DNA of 64,000 bases from Chitinophagaceae bacterium (lineage in GTDB: Bacteria > Bacteroidota > Bacteroidia > Chitinophagales > Chitinophagaceae), in assembly GCA_016720585.1 (NCBI GenBank), contig JADKKH010000002.1, positions 434,001-498,000 on the forward strand, in the 5' to 3' direction. Positions 53,375-62,502 of this stretch are shown one piece after another. The translations under genes were made by a program, and so were the position numbers. The notes under the pieces were generated by a model that saw only the letters and a program-made list of their open reading frames with translations, was not told the origin of the DNA and ran no database searches. Numbering within the stretch: position 1 is the stretch's first letter; the number at the start of each line of letters is the position of its first letter.

Positions 53375-53740
53375 ATGAAAAAACTAATGGCCTTACTGTT
53401 ATTACTTGCTTTTACAACCCAAACCTTTAGCCAGGGCTTCGCCTTGTTGCATTTTTACATTAATCAAAACTATATTGCTGCCAATCAATGTGAAAACCGA
53501 TACAGGCCTATGCTGCATTGTAACGGTAAATGTATATTGGCGAAAAAAATGAAGCAACAGGAAAAAAAAGAGCAACAAAATCCTGAAAGAAAGTTGCAGA
53601 ACAAGAGTGAAGTAAGCTCCTCCCTTTCTTTTTTCGTTACAGCCCTTGTAACCCCATTTTCGGCTTACCCAGCATATCCTGCTTTAGCCAACATCACCAC
53701 CATCGACTGGCCTTCCTCCATCTTTCGTCCACCCTGTTGA
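53375..53740 (+). CDS. Small exported cysteine-motif protein, possibly metal-related
   Basis: A 121-residue protein with a signal peptide (MKKLMALLLLLAFTTQTFSQ). It carries CENRYRPMLHCNGKCILAKKM, a CxNxxxPxxxCxGKCxL pattern found in small Bacteroidota proteins that often accompany transition-metal or TonB-dependent uptake genes. A basic, glutamine-rich stretch and a hydrophobic segment (FFVTALVTPFSAYPAY) follow. The association with metals is by memory, not proven here. Confidence 0.65.
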   Translation: MKKLMALLLLLAFTTQTFSQGFALLHFYINQNYIAANQCENRYRPMLHCNGKCILAKKMKQQEKKEQQNPERKLQNKSEVSSSLSFFVTALVTPFSAYPAYPALANITTIDWPSSIFRPPC

Positions 53741-53824
53741 TAAGCTTTCCATAGTTTCTTACGATTATTTTATGTTCCCGGTCACTATCGGGAAAGTTGT
53801 TCATTTATATTAAAAATAATGATA

Positions 53825-54733
53825 ATGAAAAAAATTATTACATCAATTGTATTTTCCGTTTTTCTATATACCGCTAATGCCTGCGAAATATGCGGATGCG
53901 GATTAGGCAATTATTATATCGGCATATTGCCTCATTTTAAAAATAAATTTATAGGGCTGCGTTACCAGTATCACAGTTTTCGTACAAAAATGAATGATGA
54001 TCCATCCCAGTTCAGTAAAGATTTTTATCAAACAACTGAAATATGGGCAGGCTGGAGCATTACAAAAAAATTGCAGATCCTTGCTTTTGTCCCTTACAAT
54101 TTTAATCACCAGGTATCAGATGAAGGCACCAGCAACCTAAAAGGTTTTGGCGATATAGCTCTGTTACTTAATTATAAAGTACTCGACATAAATTCAAAAA
54201 ACAGTACTGGCAAAAAAGTATCCCAGGAATTATGGATTGGCGGCGGCGTTAAACTGCCCACAGGGCGTTTCGAAATCGAAGCCGGCAACCCGGATATAGC
54301 ATCTATGGCCAATATGCAAAGAGGTTCAGGAAGCAGTGATGTCATGCTGAACACCATGTATAATATCCGTGTAGCAAAGTGGGGAATCAATACTAATGCC
54401 AGCTATAAAATTAATTCAGCCAATAAAGATGATTACAAGTTTGGAAACAAATTTTCTGCAAGTTCTTTTGTGTATTATGCAGCACAGGCTTTTAAAACGG
54501 TCATCAGCCCCAATATTGGATTGCAATATGAACACAACCAGGCCAGTCAATTAATCAATTCTAAAATAAACCTGACTGGTGGTTCAATATTACAGGTCGC
54601 AGCCGGGGTGGAGTTTGGTTTCAATAAAATGGCAATTGGATTCAATACACAGCTCCCGGCAACCCAGAACTTCGCAGATGGACAAACGAAATCAAAGATA
54701 AAAGGTATGGTACATGTCACTTTTGCATTTTGA
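53825..54733 (+). CDS. Outer-membrane-type protein with N-terminal CEICGCG motif
   Basis: About 302 residues. The signal peptide MKKIITSIVFSVFLYTANA is followed at once by CEICGCGLGNYYIGILPHF. The body is a beta-barrel pattern (FIGLRYQYHSFRT, LQILAFVPYNFNH, WIGGGVKLPTGRF) ending MVHVTFAF, a terminal phenylalanine. It resembles a Bacteroidota transporter-like barrel family. The cysteine cluster at the mature N-terminus could bind a metal. Start is the second ATG, at 53825. Likely co-transcribed with the small protein before it, 84 bases upstream. Confidence 0.7.
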   Translation: MKKIITSIVFSVFLYTANACEICGCGLGNYYIGILPHFKNKFIGLRYQYHSFRTKMNDDPSQFSKDFYQTTEIWAGWSITKKLQILAFVPYNFNHQVSDEGTSNLKGFGDIALLLNYKVLDINSKNSTGKKVSQELWIGGGVKLPTGRFEIEAGNPDIASMANMQRGSGSSDVMLNTMYNIRVAKWGINTNASYKINSANKDDYKFGNKFSASSFVYYAAQAFKTVISPNIGLQYEHNQASQLINSKINLTGGSILQVAAGVEFGFNKMAIGFNTQLPATQNFADGQTKSKIKGMVHVTFAF

Positions 54734-54827
54734 TATTATAGGATAGTTACCAGCCAAAAACTGATAAAAATCATGTTTTTTCGTGTGAAAAATATCCTTA
54801 CCCGGTATATCTTTACAACAAAAAAAT

Positions 54828-55211
54828 ATGAAAAAAACTATCTCGTTTATTGCAATTCTCGTTGCGATTTCTATTACCAGCATGGCTCAGGAAAAAAAGG
54901 CCTGGAAAGAAATGGAAGCCTTTCATGAAGTGATGAGTAAAACTTTCCATCCTGCCGAAGAAGGAAAGTTTGAGCCTATCAAAGCCCGCAGTGCTGAAAT
55001 GGTAGAAAAGGCTATCGCCTGGAAAAACTCGAAAGCTCCTGAAGGATTCAACCAGCAAGCAGTACAAAAAAACCTTGTCAAACTCGTTAAAGGCGCAAAA
55101 AAGGTGAACAAAACCGTCCAGAAAAATGCTTCAGATGCTGATCTAAAAGAACAATTAACAGAACTTCATACGGTTTTTCATGAGATAACAGAAAAATGTG
55201 AGCACGAATAA
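54828..55211 (+). CDS. Small helical exported protein
   Basis: A 127-residue protein: signal peptide MKKTISFIAILVAISITSMAQ, then an all-helical body with several histidines (FHEVMSKTFHPAEEG) and a C-terminal TELHTVFHEITEKCEHE. The four-helix look and the terminal CEHE recall heme- or metal-binding periplasmic proteins, but no CxxCH motif is present. It lies 94 bases after the barrel gene and may share its context. Confidence 0.6.
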   Translation: MKKTISFIAILVAISITSMAQEKKAWKEMEAFHEVMSKTFHPAEEGKFEPIKARSAEMVEKAIAWKNSKAPEGFNQQAVQKNLVKLVKGAKKVNKTVQKNASDADLKEQLTELHTVFHEITEKCEHE

Positions 55212-55235
55212 ATTCATAAAAAAATATTTGAAAAG

Positions 55236-55715
55236 ATGAAACGATTTTTTCTTCCAGTGCTGGTTTTACTATCTATAACCATTGCCTGTAATAATTCCGG
55301 CAAAAAAAATAATGATCTGGGTGCTGATAAAACAGATGTTCCTAAAACAACTGCCGACAGCCTGATGAAAGATATTGATGATGGCCATATGATGGGTATG
55401 TCCAAGATGGCAAAGCTGCACAATACCCGGAAAGAAGTTCAGCGGATAATTGATTCCATCGGTACGCTCCCTGCCAAGGCACAACAATCTGTTGCACCCT
55501 ACCTGGCCCGGCTTCAGTCCGTGATTAAAGACCTGGATTATGCTGATTTTGGTATGGATAAATGGATGACCGAATTTGATATGGACTCAGCGCTTGATAA
55601 TCTTGAGCAACGGATCAAATACCTGACAGAAGAGAAATTAAAAGTGGAAAAAATGAAAGAAGCGATGCTCACCAGTTTGCAAAAAGCAGATTCAATATTA
55701 AAAGCAAAGTTTTAA
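55236..55715 (+). CDS. Helical lipoprotein of unknown function
   Basis: A 159-residue lipoprotein: MKRFFLPVLVLLSITIAC is a lipobox signal. After a low-complexity linker, DDGHMMGMSKMAKLHNTRKEV is rich in methionine and histidine, followed by long amphipathic helices (LEQRIKYLTEEKLKVEKMKEAM) with coiled-coil character. It is 24 bases after the preceding helical protein. The methionine-histidine stretch is in keeping with copper handling, but that is inference only. Confidence 0.6.
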   Translation: MKRFFLPVLVLLSITIACNNSGKKNNDLGADKTDVPKTTADSLMKDIDDGHMMGMSKMAKLHNTRKEVQRIIDSIGTLPAKAQQSVAPYLARLQSVIKDLDYADFGMDKWMTEFDMDSALDNLEQRIKYLTEEKLKVEKMKEAMLTSLQKADSILKAKF

Positions 55716-56191
55716 GGCGTGAGGGGCTCTACACCAAACTGCCGCAAATGATGCAACGCATGTTTGTATAAAAGCTGAACATTTTGCTCGAAGTTGAGGT
55801 CTCCGAAGAAAGGGTTTCGGATTATTTGAACCGGGTTCTTTTCGTAAGCTTCAAAAAAATAAATTAATTCCTGTTGCAGGCTCCCGATGGCGGCCTGAAC
55901 GGTTGCAAACTGCAGTGGTGCCGGTTCTTCCCCCATTAATGGATTATGGGTATTCTCTTTAAAAAGCTTATCACTCATCATAAACTCCCGCATCCTGTCC
56001 AGGTTTTCCGGCGGAGTCAGTATGTTGTCCATTTTTAAAAGGCCGCTTGCATTGCGAACTGCATCATTGCCAAAATGCTCTATCATTTGCTGCACACTCA
56101 TTTTACCCCACCTGGGTGGCGTAGCCGGGTCTAATCGTTGCAGACACGGAACCAGTTTTGTGCGGAGAAAATTTTCCTTTTCTAAACTCAT
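55712..56191 (-). CDS. DinB-like protein (DUF1569 type)
   Basis: A 159-residue helical protein. KMSVQQMIEHFGND and the final LYKHALHHLRQFGVE give the histidines of a DinB-type metal-binding four-helix bundle. Relatives in Bacteroidota are annotated DUF1569 or DinB; their function is mostly unknown, some act as thiol-dependent transferases. Its stop overlaps the end of the convergent lipoprotein gene by four bases. Confidence 0.75.
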   Translation of the reverse strand: MSLEKENFLRTKLVPCLQRLDPATPPRWGKMSVQQMIEHFGNDAVRNASGLLKMDNILTPPENLDRMREFMMSDKLFKENTHNPLMGEEPAPLQFATVQAAIGSLQQELIYFFEAYEKNPVQIIRNPFFGDLNFEQNVQLLYKHALHHLRQFGVEPLTP

Positions 56192-56270
56192 GAGGTAGCC
56201 TTTGGAAATGACAATTTACGAAAACCGGGCATCTTAAATAAATGAAGGCTTTCATCAGGATCATCCTTCC

Positions 56271-56849
56271 TTATTTGATTTTTTTATCTATATGAGAAGA
56301 TAATCGTTCAAAAATATCCTGGATCTCTCCCATCCCATCAACGACCACAACTTTATTTGACTTTGAATAATAGTCCGCTACCGGTAATGTTTCCATCTTA
56401 TAAACAGCCTGTCGGTTTCGTTGAATATTTTCATCAGCATCATCACTCCTTCCCGAAGTTTTTCCCCTGAGAACTAACCGTTTAATCAATTCTTCTTCAT
56501 TAACTTTCAGTATCAGTACCTGACTAATTTCTTTTTTTTTGAATTCCATTAGCCTGTCTAATGCCTTCGCTTGTGCCACGGTACGGGGGAAACCATCAAA
56601 TAAAAATCCCTTTGCATTTTTATGCTGCTCGAAATAGGAATCCACCATGCCAATAACCACTTCATCCGGAACCAATTGTCCTTTATCTATAAATTTTTTG
56701 GCCTCAAGACCCAAGGGAGATTTTTCTTTAATTTCCTGACGTAGCAAATTGCCTGTAGAAAGATGAACCAGGCCATATTTTTCTACAATCTTGTCAGATT
56801 GGGTACCTTTTCCGCTTCCGGGAGGGCCAAATAATATCAAATTGAACAT
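56271..56849 (-). CDS. adk: Adenylate kinase, short form
   Basis: Interconverts ATP, AMP and ADP. 192 residues, the short type lacking a zinc-bearing lid. P-loop GPPGSGKGTQ at residues 7-16, AMP-binding LSTGNLLRQE, GFPRTVAQA, and the lid arginines in RLVLRGKTSGRSDD. A perfect -7 box (TATATTTG) lies at 56877-56884. Confidence 0.95.
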   Translation of the reverse strand: MFNLILFGPPGSGKGTQSDKIVEKYGLVHLSTGNLLRQEIKEKSPLGLEAKKFIDKGQLVPDEVVIGMVDSYFEQHKNAKGFLFDGFPRTVAQAKALDRLMEFKKKEISQVLILKVNEEELIKRLVLRGKTSGRSDDADENIQRNRQAVYKMETLPVADYYSKSNKVVVVDGMGEIQDIFERLSSHIDKKIK

Positions 56850-56876
56850 AGACAGTTACTAACCATGGTGAACTGA

Positions 56877-56884
56877 CAAATATA
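56877..56884 (-). promoter_or_regulatory. -7 box of adk (TATATTTG)
   Basis: Perfect TAnnTTTG on the minus strand, 27 bases before the adk ATG. Confidence 0.5.
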
Positions 56885-57005
56885 ATATACCGGGTTTACA
56901 TTATCCCTATCCTGCCTGAGATTTGAAACATTCCCGTTTATTTACCCAAATGTTAAGAATCCCGGTTTGTCACTGCTGCGACAACCGTGGCAAACCCGGC
57001 AGTCG

Positions 57006-57013
57006 TAAATTTG
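57006..57013 (+). promoter_or_regulatory. -7 box of msrB (TAAATTTG)
   Basis: Perfect TAnnTTTG, 37 bases before the msrB ATG. Confidence 0.45.
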
Positions 57014-57050
57014 TTACCTGAAATGATATACGGCCAAAAAGTTAGCAAAT

Positions 57051-57524
57051 ATGGATACGACCAAAAAAAATAACCCCGTTTATTCAACCACTGACAATTC
57101 TAAAGTAACGATGAGTGAAGATGCGTGGAAAAAAATATTACCCCCGGATGTATTTTCTATTGCCCGGATGAAAGGAACGGAAAGGGCCTGGTCCAGCAAA
57201 TTTGAAAATTTCAAAGAAACCGGTACCTACTACTGTGCTGCCTGTGGCAATCCCCTGTTTAAAAGCGATACCAAATTTGAAAGTGGATGCGGCTGGCCCA
57301 GCTTTTACGAACCTATCAGTGCGGAAAGTATGATCAATACGCCTGATCATTCTCATGGCATGCAAAGAACCGAAGTTCAGTGTGGACGATGTAAAGCTCA
57401 CCTGGGGCATGTTTTTAACGACGGGCCACCTCCCACACGATTAAGATATTGCATCAATGGGGTTGTGCTTGATTTTGAGAAAGCAAAAGAAGCTGAAAAT
57501 ACCTTTAACTCCAATGAAAAATAA
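57051..57524 (+). CDS. msrB: Peptide-methionine (R)-S-oxide reductase
   Basis: Repairs methionine R-sulfoxide in proteins. 157 residues. Zinc-binding pairs CAAC and CGRC, the GCGWPSFYEP active-site stretch, LGHVFNDGPPPT and the catalytic cysteine in RYCINGVVLDF are all present. It has no signal peptide, so it is cytoplasmic. Start chosen is the ATG at 57051; the first about 15 residues are not conserved. Confidence 0.95.
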   Translation: MDTTKKNNPVYSTTDNSKVTMSEDAWKKILPPDVFSIARMKGTERAWSSKFENFKETGTYYCAACGNPLFKSDTKFESGCGWPSFYEPISAESMINTPDHSHGMQRTEVQCGRCKAHLGHVFNDGPPPTRLRYCINGVVLDFEKAKEAENTFNSNEK

Positions 57525-57589
57525 TAATCATTGGTTATGAGGATGTAGAATAACAGACCGGATAACAAACAAAGGAGCTGATTTGTTTT

Positions 57590-58408
57590 TTAAACAAACA
57601 AGTCAGTGTATAAAGTAGCACCGGGCACCACTGAATATTTTTCCAGGTCCGTTATTCCCTCAAGGGCCAATACCTGTTCGTCAATAAATAAATTTCCGGA
57701 ACAGTCACCCGAAGGTTTACTTAAAATAAAATAGGCGGCATCTGCCAGGATCGCTGGTGTCCGGCTCATGTTGGCCAGCATTTCCCCACCCAATAAATTT
57801 CTCACGGCTGCAGTATCAATGGTTGTCCTGGGCCAGAGTGCATTAACGGCAATTCGGTCTTTTTTAAATTCCTTAGCCCAACCAAGTGTCATCATGCTCA
57901 TAGTGTATTTGGTAGTTGTATAGGCCACGTGTTTGTCAAACCATTTCGGATCCAGGTTGATGGGTGGTGACAAGGTTAGGATATGAGGATTCTCTGCCTT
58001 CTTTAAATGAGGGACACAGGCTTTCGTTACAAAAAAGGTTCCCCGTACATTGATATCGTGCATCAAATCAAATCTTTTCGGCTCTGTTTGTTCTGTGGAG
58101 GTTAATGAAATAGCTGATGCATTATTTACCAAAACATCTATACCCCCAAACATAGCAATCGCTTTTTCCACAACCTGCTGAATCTGGTCTTCAAAACGGA
58201 TATCACATTGAACCGCCAGCGCTTTTCCACCCGCCGCTTCTATTTCTGCGGCTGCTGAAAAAATAGTTCCCCCCAGCTTTGCATTTTCTTCAATACTTTT
58301 TGCTGCAATGACAATATTAGCGCCTTCTTTAGCCAGGCGCAGGGCGATGGCTTTTCCTATCCCCCGGGTAGCTCCTGTAATGAGAATTGTTTTGTTGGCA
58401 AATGACAT
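57590..58408 (-). CDS. Short-chain dehydrogenase (HSDL2-like)
   Basis: A 272-residue SDR. TGATRGIGKAIA cofactor motif at 11-22, NNASAIS, and the Y-x-x-x-K in HVAYTTTKYTMSMMT. LSPPINLDPKWF and ALWPRTTIDTAAV are typical of the HSDL2-like group, which in animals is peroxisomal. It lacks the SCP2 tail of the eukaryotic proteins. Substrate unknown. Confidence 0.87.
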   Translation of the reverse strand: MSFANKTILITGATRGIGKAIALRLAKEGANIVIAAKSIEENAKLGGTIFSAAAEIEAAGGKALAVQCDIRFEDQIQQVVEKAIAMFGGIDVLVNNASAISLTSTEQTEPKRFDLMHDINVRGTFFVTKACVPHLKKAENPHILTLSPPINLDPKWFDKHVAYTTTKYTMSMMTLGWAKEFKKDRIAVNALWPRTTIDTAAVRNLLGGEMLANMSRTPAILADAAYFILSKPSGDCSGNLFIDEQVLALEGITDLEKYSVVPGATLYTDLFV

Positions 58409-58648
58409 AGTAACGATTTAAGGTTGAAGGTAAAGAAAGTGTTGGTTGATTTACGATTCGGGTTTCGTAGTAATGCGTTCTTGCCCGAAATTAATAAAAG
58501 AAAATCCCGGCATTGGCATACCCCGGCAGGTTTTTTGTAAAAAAATATCTGTCCCGTTGATGAATCCAATTATCCAACTAAAACCACTTCTTGAGGCGAA
58601 AACCCGTACCATGAAATTACAGGTTTACCAGATCCGGCTCAAAGTAAT

Positions 58649-58689
58649 TAAAAGGATGTTTCAAAAAAATGAAACGTCCTTTTTTTTAA
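58649..58689 (-). terminator. Intrinsic terminator after the aldo/keto reductase gene
   Basis: On the minus strand AAAGGACGTTTCA / TGAAACATCCTTT with a T-rich loop, followed by TTTTAATT. The stop codon of the gene lies at its left edge. Bases 58409-58648 hold no supported gene. Confidence 0.75.
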
Positions 58690-59675
58690 TACTCCGGCAG
58701 TACCGGTTTTGACTGAACTATATCATCTATCTGCTTCATCACTTCATGGGTCAGTTTATCAGCCGCTTCCAGCGCTTTTAAGTTCTCCTGTAATTGCTCT
58801 TTCCTTGTTGCTCCAAGGATCGCAGTAGTTACGTTCGGGTTCTTTATACACCAGGCAATGCTTAGTTGTGCTACTGATATTTCCAGGTTCTTTGCCAGAA
58901 GGCTGAGTTTATTAATTTTTTCAAGGAAATTTTCTTTCATCCATCGGTCTTTCAACCAGTCAAAACCCTCAATCGCAAACCGGCTTCCCTCCGGAATACC
59001 CGCATTGTATTTACCGCTTAATAGCCCCGATGCCAGCGGGCTCCAGATTGTCGTGCCCATACCCACAGTTTTAAAGACCATCAGGAATTCGTTTTCCATT
59101 TTGTTTCTTTCCAGCAAATTGTATTGCGGTTGCTCCACTGAGGGTCCGATCAATCCGTACTGATGTGCCACCCGGTGTGCTTCCATAATTTCTACACCAC
59201 TCCATTCACTGGTGCCCCAATACAATATTTTTCCTTGTTGAATTAAGTTATGCATCGTCCACACGGTTTCTTCTATGGGCGTATTCTTATCCGGTCGATG
59301 ACAGAAATACAGGTCGAGATAATCCAGTTGAAGCCGTAGCAAGGCTTCGTGGCAGGCTTCTATCAAATGTTTTCTGCTTAACCCATGCTGGTTGGGTTTG
59401 TTTTCTTTTCCGCGCCAACCCCAAAATGCTTTTGAGGAAACCGTATACGAAGTACGATCCCAATTTTTCATTTTCAGTACCCGGCCCATCATTTTTTCAC
59501 TTTCCCCCAACGCATATACTTCCGCATTGTCAAAAAAGTTGATCCCGTTGTCATATGCAATACCCATCAGCTCATCGGCACTGCGATCATCAATTTGCTT
59601 ATGAAAACTAACCCAGCTTCCAAAAGAAAGAACACTAAGCTGCAAACCGGTTTTACCCATGTTACGATATTCCAT
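58686..59675 (-). CDS. Aldo/keto reductase (voltage-gated K+ channel beta-subunit-like)
   Basis: NADPH-dependent (alpha/beta)8-barrel reductase, 329 residues. N-terminal [35 protein letters not shown] with the catalytic aspartate and tyrosine (DNAEVY), and the histidine in LYFCHRPD. The catalytic lysine is in SSKAFWG. The overall form matches the KCNAB/YghZ group. Physiological substrate not known. A palindrome GTCTGA/TCAGAC at 59693-59710 between its -7 box and ATG may be an operator. Confidence 0.9.
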   Translation of the reverse strand: MEYRNMGKTGLQLSVLSFGSWVSFHKQIDDRSADELMGIAYDNGINFFDNAEVYALGESEKMMGRVLKMKNWDRTSYTVSSKAFWGWRGKENKPNQHGLSRKHLIEACHEALLRLQLDYLDLYFCHRPDKNTPIEETVWTMHNLIQQGKILYWGTSEWSGVEIMEAHRVAHQYGLIGPSVEQPQYNLLERNKMENEFLMVFKTVGMGTTIWSPLASGLLSGKYNAGIPEGSRFAIEGFDWLKDRWMKENFLEKINKLSLLAKNLEISVAQLSIAWCIKNPNVTTAILGATRKEQLQENLKALEAADKLTHEVMKQIDDIVQSKPVLPEY

Positions 59676-59692
59676 AATTATGAATGTTTAAG

Positions 59693-59710
59693 GTCTGACT
59701 GTGATCAGAC
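59693..59710 (-). promoter_or_regulatory. Possible operator palindrome of the aldo/keto reductase gene
   Basis: GTCTGA-CTGTGA-TCAGAC, a perfect six-base inverted repeat 18 bases upstream of the ATG and downstream of the -7 box. It could bind a dimeric repressor or form a leader hairpin. Confidence 0.3.
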
Positions 59711-59722
59711 TGATTTAGAGTT

Positions 59723-59730
59723 TAAAGTTA
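59723..59730 (-). promoter_or_regulatory. -7-like box of the aldo/keto reductase gene (TAACTTTA)
   Basis: One mismatch to TAnnTTTG on the minus strand, 47 bases before the ATG, identical to the box before ligA. Confidence 0.35.
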
Positions 59731-59774
59731 TGCCAAAGGAAACAACAGTTTAAATCACCGGGATCACCCTGCAA

Positions 59775-60350
59775 TTATTCAGGAAATCCATTTTCCTTTA
59801 GTTGTAACACACCGGTAGGATACCGAAATGTCACCCGGCTGAAATCCTGTGTGGCTTCAATACCTTTAGAAGGAAAGATTTTCTTGTCTTTTGTCCGGTA
59901 TTCGGCATATTTATCTGTGTAGAATAATTTAGTGTTTTGGTCCCACCAGAGGTCCGGGCTTTTTAAGGTATCCCCCTTTATATTGATCACCACGACACTG
60001 TCCCGCAGATACACTTTATTCAGATTCTCAAAATATTTTCCATACTTGCAATCGAGCCAGGTCTCTATAACAGCACTGTCATCATAAAAATCGACATGCA
60101 TGGTTTTTGGAAATTCCGTATACACCGTATCCGCAGCCACCCGGTACATCAGCGGGGCTGTTAAGCGGGCTTTCATTTTACCATCCTGGCTAAGGAAACT
60201 TTCAATATCTAGGGCTTCTTCTTTTAGTATGACCTTTTTGGTAAGGTCGTCAATTACTTTATCATCGTTTTCACAACTACCAAGAAAAAAGCAGCCTGTC
60301 ATCAAAGCTGCCGTGAAGAAAAATAATTTATGGGAGCAAGGATTAATCAT
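59775..60350 (-). CDS. lptC: LPS export periplasmic protein LptC-like
   Basis: Inner-membrane-anchored component that receives LPS from LptB2FG. About 191 residues from the ATG at 60350, chosen because it gives MINPCSHKLFFFTAALMTGCFFLGSC, a signal or lipobox; a longer frame to 60464 lies inside the upstream gene. The body has DIESFLSQDGKMKARLTAPLMYR, FPKTMHVDFYDD, and DLWWDQNTKLFYTDKYAEYRT, matching the beta-jellyroll of LptC (DUF1239 type). Start overlaps the outer-membrane gene by eight bases. Confidence 0.85.
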   Translation of the reverse strand: MINPCSHKLFFFTAALMTGCFFLGSCENDDKVIDDLTKKVILKEEALDIESFLSQDGKMKARLTAPLMYRVAADTVYTEFPKTMHVDFYDDSAVIETWLDCKYGKYFENLNKVYLRDSVVVINIKGDTLKSPDLWWDQNTKLFYTDKYAEYRTKDKKIFPSKGIEATQDFSRVTFRYPTGVLQLKENGFPE

Positions 60351-61785
60351 ATTTCCGTTTGATGAACCAGTAATCGCTAAGTGAAAAACCAAAAGAGAGT
60401 CTGAATAAATTTTCTCTGAGCAAATTATTATTATTTCCTCTTTTGCCGTATTCAAAAGCAACATTTACAATAGTAACCTGGTTGGGTGCCTGCCTGCTGA
60501 TCGCAACAGGTAAACCCAGGCCGAAAGAAGCGCCCATCTGCGATAATTTTTGCCCCACTTTTATATAATCCGGTCCCAGGAAGAATCCCAGGCGGTAAGA
60601 TACATTGCTGAAATAATTTCTTTTCGGTATAGGGTTAAGTTGCCCACCAACACGTAACTCCCATTTATTGCGTACGGAATCAGATTGTCCGTAGAAGCGA
60701 TATTTTTCCCAGTTCTGTTGTTCAAAATCAATACCGATTAACCATCCGCCTTCTTTTGTAGGAACAGAAGGTTTTTGTAAAATAAATCCGATCGTATAAG
60801 TCGATGGAAGCGTAATCTTTCCCTTGATATTTTTGCGGTCGGATACACTATCCAGTCTTGCTTCACCCAGGTTATCATCATAGAAAAATGTTTCCCTTAA
60901 TATATCCTGTGTTGCTGACAACTTCTGGCCCCAGGTGCCATAAACACCTGCCGTCAGGAAAAGCTTTTTACTGACCGGGGTCTTGTATTGCACACCTGCA
61001 TTCAGGTGTAAACCACCGTAGTTTGTTCTGGTTTCATATTTAGCCTGGTAATAGGAAACGGTATCGTTGATAAGACTTCTTTTTGTATTGTAATCTTTTG
61101 ATCCAAATAAATAAGCCACATTTAAACCAACACTTAATTTTTCTTCCCGGCCATCGGCTTTTAACCGCTGAAATATACTGAACCCGGTTCCCATCGATGC
61201 CTGGTATGCCCCGCCACTCCCTTCAAATCGTGTAGAGGCGCTGTCAATAGGCAAACCGGTAATGGGGTCTTTTAATCTTTCATCACGGAAAATCTTATAA
61301 CTGATCCGGGACATCGGGCGAAGTCCAAAACTTAATCCCCAATTACTTTTTAACGGAACACCCACCTGTATGTACGAAAAGAGTGCATTGTTGGCAACGA
61401 ACTTTGTTGATGGGCCGGGTTCTTTCAATGTACGACCTTCCGTGTTTACACCAAGGTCAAGAATAGCCCTGCCAAATACTAATTTTTTGGATTTGGGTTC
61501 CATTACCGACTGAAAAGATGAATAGGAAGCAGGATTATTGAAATTGATCGTAAGAAAATCTGAATAACCGGCAGAAATCCCTCCCATACCACGGTTATTA
61601 ATATGGCTGGTGGGAACCAGATCGCCTATACCATAACGGGAATAAGGTGAATTGTCCTGCGAAAAAGCAGGTTCAAGGGCAGTAAAAAGTAAAACCAGGA
61701 TCGTAAAAAATAGCCCTTTCCAACCGGCAGTAGGGCAGTGTAACGTCTTGATTATCTTAGGGGTTATTAACTTCACTAATTGCAT
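60343..61785 (-). CDS. Outer-membrane beta-barrel protein, PorV/FadL-like
   Basis: A 480-residue exported barrel: signal LFFTILVLLFTALEPAFSQ, DNSPYSRYGIGDLVPTSHINNRGMGGISAG, a common start of Bacteroidota OmpP1/FadL-like or PorV-like barrels, followed by repeated strands (WGLSFGLRPMSRISY, KLSVGLNVAYLFGS, RLGFFLGPDYIKVG). Function unknown. It overlaps coaX by 29 bases and lptC by eight, so the three genes form a tightly coupled minus-strand unit. Confidence 0.8.
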   Translation of the reverse strand: MQLVKLITPKIIKTLHCPTAGWKGLFFTILVLLFTALEPAFSQDNSPYSRYGIGDLVPTSHINNRGMGGISAGYSDFLTINFNNPASYSSFQSVMEPKSKKLVFGRAILDLGVNTEGRTLKEPGPSTKFVANNALFSYIQVGVPLKSNWGLSFGLRPMSRISYKIFRDERLKDPITGLPIDSASTRFEGSGGAYQASMGTGFSIFQRLKADGREEKLSVGLNVAYLFGSKDYNTKRSLINDTVSYYQAKYETRTNYGGLHLNAGVQYKTPVSKKLFLTAGVYGTWGQKLSATQDILRETFFYDDNLGEARLDSVSDRKNIKGKITLPSTYTIGFILQKPSVPTKEGGWLIGIDFEQQNWEKYRFYGQSDSVRNKWELRVGGQLNPIPKRNYFSNVSYRLGFFLGPDYIKVGQKLSQMGASFGLGLPVAISRQAPNQVTIVNVAFEYGKRGNNNNLLRENLFRLSFGFSLSDYWFIKRKYD

Positions 61786-62485
61786 ACAAACCTTTAAATA
61801 TTAAATCAGGGTCTGCAAATATCTTGTTTTTAAGGTGTGAAGCCAAATACACTATATCACCCCCGGTTAACAGGACGTTAAAGTTCCTGAACCGCTCCCG
61901 GTAAGCTTCTATAAAGCCATCTATCTCCTTTGCCATACCCAATACCACCCCAGTTAGGATATTAGTTGTTGTATCATAGCCAATCAGGGGGAGATTACTG
62001 TCTGCCTTTACCAGCGGTAGTTTGGCTGTATAATAGTTCAGAGATTTTAACCGCATCTCCATTCCCGGAGCAATTGCACCGCCGACAAATTCATGATATT
62101 TATTGATAAAATTGTAGGTGACACAGGTACCTAATCCGATCACCAGGTTATTTTTAGACGGATAATAATGAACTGCCGCAGCAGACAAGGCCAGTCGGTC
62201 TGCGCCAATAGTTTCCGGTTTGCCGACCGGTGTAGTAAAAGCTACTTTGGTCAGATGGCTGAGTTTATGAAATTTTGAGACCGATCCAAGTAGTTCTTCC
62301 ATCGCTGGATTATGTTCAATGACGGAAGAAAGTATGGATTTTTCAGGTTGAAAGCGGCTGACAAGTGATTGAATCGTTTCAACCGTGTCATCCGCAAGAT
62401 TAATGGCTTCTTTCAATTCCGCACCCTGAAAAACAGCTACTTTTTTCCGGGTATTACCAAAATCAAAACAGAGTGTTACAGACAT
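61757..62485 (-). CDS. coaX: Type III pantothenate kinase
   Basis: First step of coenzyme A synthesis, ATP-dependent phosphorylation of pantothenate. 242 residues. DFGNTRKKVAVF at the N-terminus is the phosphate loop, GADRLALSAAA and GLGTCVTYNFI follow, then GGAIAPGMEMRLKSL. These match the CoaX (Baf/ASKHA) family. The last 29 bases overlap the barrel gene. Confidence 0.93.
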   Translation of the reverse strand: MSVTLCFDFGNTRKKVAVFQGAELKEAINLADDTVETIQSLVSRFQPEKSILSSVIEHNPAMEELLGSVSKFHKLSHLTKVAFTTPVGKPETIGADRLALSAAAVHYYPSKNNLVIGLGTCVTYNFINKYHEFVGGAIAPGMEMRLKSLNYYTAKLPLVKADSNLPLIGYDTTTNILTGVVLGMAKEIDGFIEAYRERFRNFNVLLTGGDIVYLASHLKNKIFADPDLIFKGLYAISEVNNP

Positions 62486-62502
62486 GAGATTTTCATATTG
62501 GT

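Noticed and set aside
56940..57005. Imperfect inverted repeat CCCGGTTTG / CAAACCCGG between adk and msrB
   Set aside because: The arms pair only with offsets; too weak to call an element or operator.
60351..60464. N-terminal extension of lptC
   Set aside because: It lies entirely within the upstream barrel gene and precedes a normal signal sequence.
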